Shown piece by piece: positions 8,294 through 16,853 of a DNA stretch of 64,000 nt (within the stretch, counting starts at the first letter, position 1; each line of letters opens with the position of its first letter). The notes below the pieces were generated by a model, which was given only the letters and a program-made list of their open reading frames with translations, searched no databases and was not told where the DNA came from. Source of the stretch: Rikenella sp031549665 (GTDB lineage: Bacteria > Bacteroidota > Bacteroidia > Bacteroidales > Rikenellaceae); assembly GCA_031549665.1 (NCBI GenBank), contig JAVBPJ010000007.1:1-64000 (forward strand), given 5' to 3'. A program made the position numbers and the translations under genes.

Positions 8294-9270
8294 TGCGGTG
8301 CGGCCAGCAGGCCCTGCTGGCGGAGGAAATGGTCGCTCACCACCACCCGGATGGCCCGTTCGATGATTTGGAAGTCGAAGTCCGATTCGCCCAGGATTTC
8401 GCCGTCGATTTCGAGGCGGATCGGCGGAGTCGACTCGATTTCGAGGTGGCCGCCCCGAAAGAGCGAGATGGTGGGAATGTCGTAAATGCGGCCCGTGTAA
8501 ACCACCTTGAAGCGGCGGAAAAGTTTGAACCGGTTGGTTTGCGGAATCACGGTCAGGTCGAACAACCCGTCGTCGGCCACCGCTTCGGGAGTTTGCGTCA
8601 GCCCGCCGGCGGTGTATTTGCAGATGCCGATGGTGGCGCTGAAGAGCTTGCCCCGGAACGCCTCCTGCCCGTCGACCCGAATCGCCACCTGCGAACCCCG
8701 GTAGAGTACCGCCTCGCGGAACACGCTGAACAGGTACATCCATTTGCCGCGGTAGCCTTTCTCCTTGAGCCGGTTGAAGCCCCGGCAAACCATGGCGTCG
8801 TAGCCCACGCCCGACACGTTGGCCAGGTAGCGCACCTGCTCGACCATCGCCTCGCGGTAGCGCACCCGTCCCACGTCCTGCAGGAAAGCGTGTCCCTGCG
8901 CGATGGAGCGGATGGCGTCGACGTAGTTGCGGGGGATGCCGAACATCCGGATCCAGTCGTTGCCCGTTCCCACAGCGATCACGGCCATCAGCAGGTCGGT
9001 CGACGGACACTCCCGTTGCAGGAAAATGCCGTTGACCACCTCGTGGATGGTGCCGTCGCCGCCCACCACGATGAATCGCCGGTAGCCCTGCCGCACGGCC
9101 CTTACGGTCAGCTCCACGGCGTGGTACTTGTGCAGGGTGAAAAGGGCGTCGACGGCGATTCCCTCCTGCCGCAGCAGGTCGCTGATCAGGGGCCAGTCGG
9201 CCAGCCCCCGTCCTTTTCCCGCTACGGGATTGACAATGGCCGCCCAACGTTCGGAAACTTCAAATTTCAT
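8290..9270 (-). CDS. Diacylglycerol kinase family lipid kinase
   Basis: This 326-residue cytosolic/peripheral kinase belongs to the DAGK catalytic-domain family (YegS/DgkB type), which phosphorylates diacylglycerol or related lipids. The nucleotide-binding start NPVAGKGRG (14-22), the GGDGT motif (70-74) and GTGNDW are all present, followed by the beta-sandwich C-terminal half. It is the first gene of a two-gene unit with bioA (ATGA overlap) and is read from the divergent promoter region shared with parA. A second, distinct member of the family is at 38868-39770. The lipid substrate cannot be told from sequence. Confidence 0.9.
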   Translation of the reverse strand: MKFEVSERWAAIVNPVAGKGRGLADWPLISDLLRQEGIAVDALFTLHKYHAVELTVRAVRQGYRRFIVVGGDGTIHEVVNGIFLQRECPSTDLLMAVIAVGTGNDWIRMFGIPRNYVDAIRSIAQGHAFLQDVGRVRYREAMVEQVRYLANVSGVGYDAMVCRGFNRLKEKGYRGKWMYLFSVFREAVLYRGSQVAIRVDGQEAFRGKLFSATIGICKYTAGGLTQTPEAVADDGLFDLTVIPQTNRFKLFRRFKVVYTGRIYDIPTISLFRGGHLEIESTPPIRLEIDGEILGESDFDFQIIERAIRVVVSDHFLRQQGLLAAPQ

Positions 9271-9293
9271 ATTCGGGGAATCGCTTTCGGTTT

Positions 9294-9327
9294 GGGCAAA
9301 AGTACGAAAATTTAGCTACTTTTGCCC
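9294..9327. promoter_or_regulatory. Mirrored divergent promoters (lipid kinase-bioA / parAB)
   Basis: GGGCAAAAGTA (9294-9304) and TACTTTTGCCC (9317-9327) form a perfect 11-bp inverted repeat with a 12-base spacer. Each arm contains a consensus -7 box TACTTTTG: 9317-9324 facing parA and 9297-9304 on the minus strand facing the lipid kinase. Polymerase could hardly occupy both at once. Confidence 0.7.
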
Positions 9328-9371
9328 TTTGGGATACGCCCCAACCAATCTGTAGCATCTACCGGAACCGC

Positions 9372-10136
9372 ATGGGTAAAATCATCGCATTAGCCAACCA
9401 AAAGGGAGGGGTCGGAAAGACCACCACCGCCATCAACCTGGCCGCCTCGCTGGCCGTACTCGAAAAACGGGTGCTGCTGGTCGACGCCGATCCGCAGGCC
9501 AACTCCACCTCGGGGCTGGGATTCGAACCCGGCGACAACAACATCTACGGCGTACTCATCGGGCAGACCGCCCCCCGGCAGGCGATCCTGCAAAGCAACG
9601 AAATCCCCTCGCTCCACCTGATGCCCTCGAACATCAACCTGGTGGGGGCCGAAACCGAACTGGTCAATCTTGAAAACGGCCAGTACCGCATGAAACAGGC
9701 CCTCGACACCCTGCGCGAGGACTACGACTACCTGATCATCGACTGCTCCCCCTCGCTCGGCCTGATCACCCTGAACGCCCTGACGGCGGCCGACAGCGTG
9801 TTGATCCCCGTGCAGTGCGAGTACTTTGCCCTGGAGGGTCTCGGCAAACTGCTCAATACCATCAAAATGGTCAAGGGACGGCTCAATCCGCAGCTCGAAA
9901 TCGAGGGATTCCTGCTCACCATGTACGACTCGCGCCTGCGGCTGGCCAACCAGGTGGTAGCCGAAGTGCGCACCCACTTCGGAGCCCTGGTGTTCCAAAC
10001 CATGATCCAGCGCAACACCCGCCTGAGCGAATCGCCCAGCTACGGCAAACCGGTGATCCTGTACGACGCCTCCAGCTCGGGCAGTGTCAACTACCTGAAC
10101 CTGGCCAAAGAGTTTTTAGCTAAAAACGCCCACTAA
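9372..10136 (+). CDS. parA: Chromosome partitioning ATPase ParA/Soj
   Basis: This is a 254-residue ParA-family ATPase that works with ParB on nucleoid DNA to segregate origins. The deviant Walker A KGGVGKTTT lies at residues 11-19, the Walker B segment is YLIIDCSPSLGL, and length and ends are typical of the chromosomal Soj class. parB follows after 16 bases. Transcription should start from the TACTTTTG box at 9317-9324. In many bacteria parAB lies near the replication origin, but no dnaA, DnaA-box cluster or gyrase gene is visible here. Confidence 0.95.
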   Translation: MGKIIALANQKGGVGKTTTAINLAASLAVLEKRVLLVDADPQANSTSGLGFEPGDNNIYGVLIGQTAPRQAILQSNEIPSLHLMPSNINLVGAETELVNLENGQYRMKQALDTLREDYDYLIIDCSPSLGLITLNALTAADSVLIPVQCEYFALEGLGKLLNTIKMVKGRLNPQLEIEGFLLTMYDSRLRLANQVVAEVRTHFGALVFQTMIQRNTRLSESPSYGKPVILYDASSSGSVNYLNLAKEFLAKNAH

Positions 10137-10152
10137 TCCACTTTCCGCCGCG

Positions 10153-11034
10153 ATGAAACCAAAAACGACCGGACTCGGCAAAGGGCTCAACGCCATCTTT
10201 GAGATCGAAGAGCTCAACATCCCCAAGGCCGCCCGCCGCGACAGCTCCGTGTCGGAGTTGCCCATCGGGCAGGTGATGCCCAACCCCCACCAGCCGCGCA
10301 CCTCGTTCGACGAGCAGGCGCTCGGCGAACTGGCCCAGTCGATCCGGCGGATGGGGGTGATCCAGCCCATCACCGTACGGCGCGAGGGAGAAGACAAATA
10401 CCTGATTATTAGCGGAGAACGTCGCTACCGCGCCTCACAGGCCGCCGGCATGGAAACCATTCCCGCCTACGTCCGCGAGGCCAACGACGAACAGTTGCTC
10501 GAAATGGCGTTGGTCGAAAACATCCAGCGGGAAGACCTCAATCCCATCGAGATCGCCCTGTCGCTCCAGCGCCTGGTCGAGGAGTGCAACCTCACCCAGG
10601 AGAGCCTGGCCGAGCGGGTCGGGAAAAAACGCTCGACCGTGGCCAACTACATCCGCCTGCTGAAGCTCCCCGTCCAAATCCAGGGGGCCCTGAGCAGCGA
10701 CCTGATCGGTATGGGCCATGCCCGCGCCCTGTTGTCGCTGACGGACGTCCGCAAGCAGATCGCCCTTGCGGGCCGGATCATCCAAAAGGGCCTTTCGGTG
10801 CGTCAGGTCGAAGAGGCGGTCAAAGCGAAAAAAACCGCTCCCGCCTCGAAAGAGACCGCGCCCGAACGCGAGTTTCCGCCCGTTTACGCCAAGCTGGTCG
10901 AACAGCTTGAACCCTTCGTGGGGCGCGACATTTCGATCAAAAAGAATGCGCAGGGAGGAGGCCGGATCACGATCTCGTTCACCTCCGACGCCCACGTTGC
11001 CCAAATGGTCAAAAAACTGACGAAAACCCGCTAA
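10153..11034 (+). CDS. parB: Chromosome partitioning protein ParB (parS-binding CTPase)
   Basis: This 293-residue protein has the ParB/Spo0J N-terminal domain with the CTP-binding GERRYRAS motif, followed by ALVENIQREDLNPIE and a helix-turn-helix (ESLAERVGKKRSTVANYIRLL) that reads parS. The C-terminal dimerisation part (FVGRDISIKKN to the end) is present. It follows parA closely and precedes a membrane protein gene by nine bases. I did not find a clear 16-bp parS palindrome in the window. Confidence 0.95.
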   Translation: MKPKTTGLGKGLNAIFEIEELNIPKAARRDSSVSELPIGQVMPNPHQPRTSFDEQALGELAQSIRRMGVIQPITVRREGEDKYLIISGERRYRASQAAGMETIPAYVREANDEQLLEMALVENIQREDLNPIEIALSLQRLVEECNLTQESLAERVGKKRSTVANYIRLLKLPVQIQGALSSDLIGMGHARALLSLTDVRKQIALAGRIIQKGLSVRQVEEAVKAKKTAPASKETAPEREFPPVYAKLVEQLEPFVGRDISIKKNAQGGGRITISFTSDAHVAQMVKKLTKTR

Positions 11035-11043
11035 CTTCTCCCG

Positions 11044-12375
11044 ATGCGTTGCCCAAGGCATAGGTTCTTTTGCGTGCTGCCAACCGCCCTGCTGCTGTTG
11101 GCCGCAGGAACCGCCCGCGCGGCATTGCCCAAGGACTCGACAAAAACCAGGAGCCGCAATGCGATGCAGGACCTGACCAAATCGCAACGCCAACAACTCT
11201 TGAGCCGCCCCCAGCAGGTAGGCGGAATAGAGGTGGGGCAAAAAATAGTCGTCCACGGCGGAACCCGCCACGGAGCCATTCAAATGACCCACCGCGATTC
11301 GCTGGTGATGCTCCTGCCCGATGCCGTGCAAGACACCCTCCGCCAGGCCGTTGTCCGGGAGCGCGGGGTTGTAGAAGGACCTCCGTTCGCGTTTGTTACC
11401 GACTCCCTGTTGCGGGCTGTGGTGGCCGACTCGATCCTGCGCAAGGCCGAGTACCAGCTCACGGGCGTGGACACCACCCTGATCGGAGCCGGAGCCTCGG
11501 CGCTCGCAGCCACGGCTCGGGCATCCAAAGACAGTCTGTCCCAGCGCACTCGATTCAGCATCACACGGGACACCCTGAACGCGGGCCGGGTAACCCTCTT
11601 TTCGCTCGTCGCCCCCGGCTTCGGGCAAGTTTACAACCGCCAGCCGTGGAAACTGCCAATCCTCTACGCCAGCGTGGGCGGGTTCCTGACCGGAGGCATC
11701 CTCTACCACCAGCAGTACAAACAATACAAGGCCGACTATCAAAATGCGGTCAACCTGCGCCTGCCCCCCGAGGCGCAGCGGCAGGCCAAATCGAAAATGC
11801 TGAGCGCCCAAAGCGGCCAAACCATCTTTTACAGCCTTGCCGGAGCCTCGTACCTCTACTTCGTGGCCGATGCCGTGTTCAACTACCGCGGGCCGGCTGA
11901 CCCGGTCCGTAAAGCCACCACCCTGGCCGCCGTTTTTCCCGGAGCCGGGTTTATCTATACCAAAACCTACTGGCGGTTGCCCATCTATTACGGCGGATTC
12001 ATTACCTTAGCCACCGTGATCGACTACAACAACCGCAACTACCAGCGCTACAAAACCGCTTTCGACGCGCTGACCGACCAAAACCCCTCGACCACCGACG
12101 AATTCAACGGCCGCTACGACCCCCAGCTAATAGGCCGTGTCCGCGACGCCTACCGCCGCGACCGCGACCTGGCCATCATCGGCCTTGCCGGAGCCTACCT
12201 GTTGAGCGTGATCGACACCCACGTGATCGCCTCGCTCAAAAACTGGGACATGGACGAAGACCTGAACGTAAAGGTGGAACCCACGGCCATCAACAGCATT
12301 GCCAAAAACGGCTACGGCTACTATTCGTTCATCCCCCCCACCACCTACGGATTGGCATTCAAATGGCGGTTTTGA
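11044..12375 (+). CDS. DUF5683-family membrane protein
   Basis: This 443-residue protein starts with an apparent signal peptide (hydrophobic to about residue 26). The repeated motif PGFGQVYNRQPWKLPILY, echoed later as PGAGFIYTKTYWRLPIYY, marks the DUF5683 family of Bacteroidota envelope proteins. Several hydrophobic segments follow each copy, so the domain appears as an internal repeat. It lies between parB and a lytic transglycosylase, an arrangement that suggests a link to cell envelope or division, although no biochemical role is known to me. The family assignment is from motif recall. Confidence 0.8.
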   Translation: MRCPRHRFFCVLPTALLLLAAGTARAALPKDSTKTRSRNAMQDLTKSQRQQLLSRPQQVGGIEVGQKIVVHGGTRHGAIQMTHRDSLVMLLPDAVQDTLRQAVVRERGVVEGPPFAFVTDSLLRAVVADSILRKAEYQLTGVDTTLIGAGASALAATARASKDSLSQRTRFSITRDTLNAGRVTLFSLVAPGFGQVYNRQPWKLPILYASVGGFLTGGILYHQQYKQYKADYQNAVNLRLPPEAQRQAKSKMLSAQSGQTIFYSLAGASYLYFVADAVFNYRGPADPVRKATTLAAVFPGAGFIYTKTYWRLPIYYGGFITLATVIDYNNRNYQRYKTAFDALTDQNPSTTDEFNGRYDPQLIGRVRDAYRRDRDLAIIGLAGAYLLSVIDTHVIASLKNWDMDEDLNVKVEPTAINSIAKNGYGYYSFIPPTTYGLAFKWRF

Positions 12376-12453
12376 CCCCGTGCCGCGAAACAAAATAACG
12401 CCGAAAAACGTACCCACAAGATAGAGAGACACATCCCGAAAACGACTTGACCC

Positions 12454-13755
12454 ATGCGTAACACCCTCCTGCTCATTTTGGCAGCCCTGAGCCTTGGCGC
12501 CGCCGCCCAAACCGGAAATACCCGGAACTTCGGGCAACTGGCCCTGAACAGCGACCCCGCCCAGTACGATTCGTTGCTGGCCAATTACACGCGCCGCAAC
12601 GTGGTAGAGTCCTACCAGCGCTTTGTGAACGAATTCATCAACGTCGACCTCAATACCGTCGATATGAGCAACGCCCTTCCCGATGCCGTCTATGCCGAAC
12701 GGTTGAAAATGATGGCCACCGAGGTACAGTTGCCCTACAACGACATTGTAAAGCGCTACATCCAGGTATACACGCGTAAAGGGTTGATGGAGCGTGTGTT
12801 GGGATTGGCGCAATTCTACTTCCCCATGTTCGAGGAGGCGCTTTACAAATACAAGCTGCCCATGGAACTCAAAATGTTGCCCGTGATCGAATCGGCGTTG
12901 GTTCCGCGGGCCGAGTCGAGGGTCGGCGCCGTGGGGCTTTGGCAGTTTATGTCCCGCACCGGGAAGGCCTATGGGTTGGAAGTCAGCTCGTTCGTGGATG
13001 AGCGGTGCGACCCCGTCAAATCCACCGATGCCGCCTGCCGCTACCTGCGCGACATGTACCGGATTTACGGCGACTGGACCCTGGTGATCGCCTCGTACAA
13101 CTGCGGAGCCGGTAACGTGAACAAGGCCCTGGCCCGCGTTCCGAACGCCAAAACCTACTGGGATATTTACGAATACCTGCCCCGCGAGACCCGCGGCTAC
13201 GTACCCCAGTTCATTGCCGCCACCTATGCCTACACCTACCACAAGGCCCACGGGCTGAACGTTGCGCCGGTGTGGCATCCGCTGGCCACCGACACGATCC
13301 AGGTAACCAAAATGATGCACCTGGAGCAGGTGGCCTCCACGCTCAACGTCCCGTTGGAAGTGTTGCGCGGCCTCAACCCGCAGTACATCCTCGACATTGT
13401 CCCCGCCAAAACCCAAAAATACACCCTGACCCTGCCGCAGGAGTACGCCAGTACGTTCGTGCGCGAGGAAAATAACATCTATGCAAAGGACACGCTCTAC
13501 CTGGCGAAATACCTGAATGTAAGTAATTTGGGGGACATTCAGATGGCTGAGGGCAAAGCCTCTGCCGGCAGCTCCGCCCGGAGTACGGCCTCGTCCGGTT
13601 CGTCGAAAATCACCTACAAGGTGAAAAACGGCGATGTGCTGGGTAAAATAGCCGACCGCTACAACGTGAGCGTGAAGGAGCTGATGAGCTGGAACAAGAT
13701 CAAAGACGCCCGATCGCTCCGGGCCGGACAGACGTTGGTCATTCACCGTAAATAA
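12454..13755 (+). CDS. Membrane-bound lytic murein transglycosylase (MltD-like) with LysM
   Basis: This 433-residue exported enzyme has a signal peptide ending near ASA/AAAQ. The SLT domain has the catalytic Glu146 in MLPVIESAL, then AVGLWQFM and ASYNCGAGNVNKAL, the four-motif pattern of family 1 transglycosylases, which cleave peptidoglycan to 1,6-anhydromuramic products. The last ~50 residues form a LysM peptidoglycan-binding domain (YKVKNGDVLGKIADRYNVSV). An additional degenerate LysM-like stretch may occur around 290-350. It follows the DUF5683 gene by 78 bases and precedes argF by 10. Confidence 0.92.
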   Translation: MRNTLLLILAALSLGAAAQTGNTRNFGQLALNSDPAQYDSLLANYTRRNVVESYQRFVNEFINVDLNTVDMSNALPDAVYAERLKMMATEVQLPYNDIVKRYIQVYTRKGLMERVLGLAQFYFPMFEEALYKYKLPMELKMLPVIESALVPRAESRVGAVGLWQFMSRTGKAYGLEVSSFVDERCDPVKSTDAACRYLRDMYRIYGDWTLVIASYNCGAGNVNKALARVPNAKTYWDIYEYLPRETRGYVPQFIAATYAYTYHKAHGLNVAPVWHPLATDTIQVTKMMHLEQVASTLNVPLEVLRGLNPQYILDIVPAKTQKYTLTLPQEYASTFVREENNIYAKDTLYLAKYLNVSNLGDIQMAEGKASAGSSARSTASSGSSKITYKVKNGDVLGKIADRYNVSVKELMSWNKIKDARSLRAGQTLVIHRK

Positions 13756-13765
13756 CGCGCCGGGG

Positions 13766-14761
13766 ATGGTAGGAAAAAGTTTGCTGAACGTCGCCTCGCT
13801 CAGCCGGGCGGAGATCGAAGGATTGATCCGGCTGGCCGGGCGGCTCAAACGCGAGAAAAAAGCGGGGCTGGAAAAGCCCTGTCTGCAGGGAAAAAACATC
13901 GTACTGCTTTTCGAGAAAGACTCCACCCGCACGCGGTGCGCTTTCGAGGTGGGCGCTTTCGACCAGGGCGCGCGGGTTACCTACATCGGGTCGAGCGGGT
14001 CGCAGATGGGCAAGAAAGAGTCCGCCAAGGATACCGCCCGAGTACTCGGGCGCATGTACGACGGCATCGAATTTCGCGGCTATGCCCAGCAAACCGTCGA
14101 AATACTGGCCGAATACTCCGGCGTACCCGTGTGGAACGGACTGACCGACCAGAGCCATCCCACCCAGTTCCTGGCCGACCTGCTCACCATCTGCGAACAC
14201 AGTGCAAAACCCCTCGGCCAAATCAAAGTCTGCTTTGCCGGAACGGCCGACAACAACGTCGCCCTTTCGCTGATGGTGGGATGCGCCAAAATGGGCATCG
14301 AATACAGCGCGGCCGCTCCGGGCTGCTACTTCCCGCCGATCGAACTGGCCGAGCGTCTGGTGGAACAGGGCGCGCGGATCACCCTGACCGACGACGTGGC
14401 CGAAGCGGTGCGCGGAGCCGATTTCATCTACACCGACGTTTGGGTGTCGATGGGCGAACCCGCCGAGGTGTGGAAAGAGCGGATCGAACTACTCGAACCC
14501 TACCGCGTTACCCCCGAAATGATGGCCCTGACCGGCAATCCCGATACCCGCTTCATGCATTGCCTGCCCGCCTTCCACGATCTGGAAACCGAGGTCGGGC
14601 GGCAGATTTACGACCAGTTCGGACTGACCGAAATGGAAGTGAGCGACGCCGTTTTCGAATCGCCCGCTTCGATCGTCTTCGACCAGGCTGAAAACCGGAT
14701 GCACACCATCAAAGCGGTGATGGTGGCCACCCTTACCACTCAGCCCGAAACCACTCTTTGA
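13766..14761 (+). CDS. argF: Ornithine carbamoyltransferase
   Basis: This 331-residue enzyme transfers the carbamoyl group of carbamoyl phosphate to ornithine to give citrulline. The carbamoyl-phosphate loop STRTR is at 53-57, a GSQMGKKESAKDTARVLGR segment follows, and the ornithine loop HCLPAFHD begins at His265. These motifs match the classical (E. coli-type) enzyme. Many Bacteroidota instead use an N-succinylornithine carbamoyltransferase with different substrate motifs, so this copy may be catabolic or acquired. No arginine deiminase or carbamate kinase gene is adjacent. Its TGA overlaps the next gene's ATG. Confidence 0.9.
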   Translation: MVGKSLLNVASLSRAEIEGLIRLAGRLKREKKAGLEKPCLQGKNIVLLFEKDSTRTRCAFEVGAFDQGARVTYIGSSGSQMGKKESAKDTARVLGRMYDGIEFRGYAQQTVEILAEYSGVPVWNGLTDQSHPTQFLADLLTICEHSAKPLGQIKVCFAGTADNNVALSLMVGCAKMGIEYSAAAPGCYFPPIELAERLVEQGARITLTDDVAEAVRGADFIYTDVWVSMGEPAEVWKERIELLEPYRVTPEMMALTGNPDTRFMHCLPAFHDLETEVGRQIYDQFGLTEMEVSDAVFESPASIVFDQAENRMHTIKAVMVATLTTQPETTL

Positions 14762-15498
14762 TGCCTGCTGCCGGAATCCCGCGAATCGACGTAGTTGGCA
14801 GCGCTGCCGAGGTAACCCGCGATCGGGTGGCCGGGTGCGACGTTGCCGTGATCGACGTTTTCCGGGCCACCAGCGTCATGATCACCGCCCTGGCCAACGG
14901 AGCCAGCCGGATCATCCCCGTTACCGGCATCGAAGAGGCCCGCTCGCTGCGCGACCGGCTTGCCGAGGGAGGGGGCCGGAAAGTGCTGCTGGGCGGCGAA
15001 CGCAACACCGTTCAGATCGAAGGATTCGACCTCGACAACTCCCCCCTGCGCTACCGCCCCGAGGTGGTGGAAGAGGCCACCATCATCATGAGCACCACCA
15101 ACGGCACCCGCGCCATCAACTGCGCCGAGGGGGGCGAAAACATCTACATCGCCGCCCTGCTCAACGCCGACGCCGTGGCCGAACGACTGGCCGGGTCGGG
15201 GCGTGCGGTATGCCTGGTTTGTTCCGGAAGGCAAAACCGCTTTACGCTCGAAGACGGGCTGTGCGCCGGAATGATCGCCCGCAGGCTGGTTGAACGGGGC
15301 TACCGGCCCACGGACTTCGCCTGGGTGATGATCGACCTGTACGAACGCTGGCAGAACGACCTGCCGGGCGCGCTCGAACACTGCACCCACTACCAGCGCA
15401 TTAAAGAGCAATGGAAAGACGATATTGCCTGGTGCATGCGCAGCAACGCGTTGCCCTGCGTGCCGCGGCTTGGAGAAAACGGAGGAATCACCCTATGA
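14761..15498 (+). CDS. comB: 2-phosphosulfolactate phosphatase family protein (ComB-like)
   Basis: This 245-residue protein is of the ComB family. In methanogens ComB removes phosphate from 2-phosphosulfolactate during coenzyme M synthesis. Recognised segments are VIDVFRATSVM near the start, the metal-site region IEGFDLDNSP, STTNGTRA, and CSGRQNRFTLEDGLCAG. The start at 14761 is chosen because it overlaps the argF stop (TGATG); a TTG three bases earlier is possible. Bacteroidota do not make coenzyme M as far as I know, and no ComA gene is in the window, so the true substrate is open. It is translationally coupled to argF and to the following DUF2007 gene. Confidence 0.82.
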   Translation: MPAAGIPRIDVVGSAAEVTRDRVAGCDVAVIDVFRATSVMITALANGASRIIPVTGIEEARSLRDRLAEGGGRKVLLGGERNTVQIEGFDLDNSPLRYRPEVVEEATIIMSTTNGTRAINCAEGGENIYIAALLNADAVAERLAGSGRAVCLVCSGRQNRFTLEDGLCAGMIARRLVERGYRPTDFAWVMIDLYERWQNDLPGALEHCTHYQRIKEQWKDDIAWCMRSNALPCVPRLGENGGITL

Positions 15499-15728
15499 AC
15501 GATACCAGCGAAATCAGGTGCATCCGGCGCTATTATTACCCCAACGAGGCGGTGATCGACGCCGGACTGCTCGAAGCCGGCGGCATTGAGAGCCAAATTA
15601 CCGGAAGCACCGTCGGCACGGTACTCTTTTTTCACCTGCAACAGCCCCCCATCCAGTTGTGGGTGCGGGAAGAGGACGCGGAAAAAGCCCTTGCGCTGCT
15701 GCCCGAAAGCACCCCCGGGGAGGAGTAA
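15495..15728 (+). CDS. DUF2007-type small protein
   Basis: This is a 77-residue protein beginning at an ATGA overlap with the comB-like gene. It has the pattern of the DUF2007 (putative signal-transducing) family: an early Tyr-rich strand, NEAVIDAGLLEAGGIESQI, then QLWVREEDAEKALALL. These proteins are small ferredoxin-fold-like domains without a known biochemical role. bioF starts three bases after its stop, so it belongs to the same transcript. Confidence 0.75.
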   Translation: MNDTSEIRCIRRYYYPNEAVIDAGLLEAGGIESQITGSTVGTVLFFHLQQPPIQLWVREEDAEKALALLPESTPGEE

Positions 15729-15731
15729 CTC

Positions 15732-16853
15732 ATGTCCGATCGTGAAACACAGATACTTACCGAACTGGAGCGGCAGGCCAACCTGCGCGTTCTAAACGAA
15801 GCGTCTGCGCAGGGGTGCCGGATCACGGTCGACGGAACCACCTATTGGAACCTCTCCTCGAACGACTACCTGGGATTGAGCGATCCCGCCATACAGAATA
15901 AATTCCTGGCTGCGGTCGATCTGGACCGCTTCCTGCTGAGCAACCCCTCGTCCCGCCTTTTGACCGGCAATTCGCCCGACTACACCGCCCTGGAAGCGTT
16001 GTTGGGGAGCCTGTACGGCGGGTCGGCGCTGGTGCTTGGATCCGGCTATCTGGTCAACAGCGGCGTGCTGCCCGCCATCACGGCGGCGGACGATTGCATC
16101 CTGGCCGACAAGCTGGTACACGCCAGCCTGATCGACGGGATGCGGTTGTGCCACTGTCCCTGGAAACGTTACCGCCACAACGACCTCGACCACCTGGAAC
16201 ACCTGCTGCGCGAAGCCGCCGGCCGCCGGGTGGTGGTCGTTACCGAAAGCCTGTTCAGCATGGACGGCGACCGCGCCCCACTCGAAGGGCTGGCCCGTCT
16301 GCAAGCGGCCTACGGGTTCGAACTCTATTTGGACGAAGCACACGCCTTCGGCGTACTCGGCCCCGACGGACTGGGGTTGGCCGCTGCCTACAATGCCTCG
16401 GCCGCCGTGCCGTTGCGGGTGGACTACCTGGTGGGTACGTTCGGCAAGGCGCTTGCCTCGCAGGGAGCCTTCGTGGCTTGTTCGGAGTCTCGTAAACAGA
16501 TGTTGGTCAACCGGATGCGCACGTTGATCTTTTCGACGGCCCTGCCGCCCCTTTCGCTGCAATGGACCCGTTTTTTGGTGGAGCGGCTTCCCAAATTCGG
16601 CGCTCGCCGCGCCCGGCTCGAAGAGCTTTGGGGCCTGCTGGGGGGCAGCTCTCACATCGTACCCGTTCCCGTGGGCGAAAATGCCCGCGCAGTCTCCCTG
16701 AGTCGTCAGCTCCGCGAGGCGGGCTACTGGGTGTCGGCCATCCGTCCTCCCACCGTTCCCGAGGGAACCGCCCGGTTGCGAATCTCCCTTTCCGCCGCCC
16801 ACAGCCCCGAAACCATCGAACAATTCGCCGAACTATGCAAGCAACTTGGGTAA
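15732..16853 (+). CDS. bioF: 8-amino-7-oxononanoate synthase
   Basis: This 373-residue PLP enzyme of the alpha-oxoamine synthase family condenses pimeloyl thioester with L-alanine in biotin synthesis. It has NYLGLS-like SSNDYLGLS, SRLLTGNSPDY, LDEAHAFGVLG and the PLP lysine K239 in VGTFGKALASQG. The related serine/cysteate acyltransferases of sphingolipid and sulfonolipid synthesis share this fold, but the context (bioG, bioC, bioD follow directly) settles the biotin role. bioG begins 19 bases before its stop. Confidence 0.93.
   Translation: MSDRETQILTELERQANLRVLNEASAQGCRITVDGTTYWNLSSNDYLGLSDPAIQNKFLAAVDLDRFLLSNPSSRLLTGNSPDYTALEALLGSLYGGSALVLGSGYLVNSGVLPAITAADDCILADKLVHASLIDGMRLCHCPWKRYRHNDLDHLEHLLREAAGRRVVVVTESLFSMDGDRAPLEGLARLQAAYGFELYLDEAHAFGVLGPDGLGLAAAYNASAAVPLRVDYLVGTFGKALASQGAFVACSESRKQMLVNRMRTLIFSTALPPLSLQWTRFLVERLPKFGARRARLEELWGLLGGSSHIVPVPVGENARAVSLSRQLREAGYWVSAIRPPTVPEGTARLRISLSAAHSPETIEQFAELCKQLG

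Noticed and set aside
7025..9247. One 740-codon open frame spanning bioA and the lipid kinase region
   Set aside because: The upper part is the lipid kinase gene read in a wrong frame; bioA begins cleanly at 8293 with a family-typical N-terminus and an ATGA overlap.
9372..11034. Replication origin beside parAB
   Set aside because: No dnaA, DnaA-box cluster, AT-rich unwinding region or parS palindrome was found in the vicinity.
15732..16853. bioF-like gene as a sphingolipid or sulfonolipid acyltransferase
   Set aside because: It is embedded in bioG-bioC-bioD with translational coupling, so the biotin role is far more likely.
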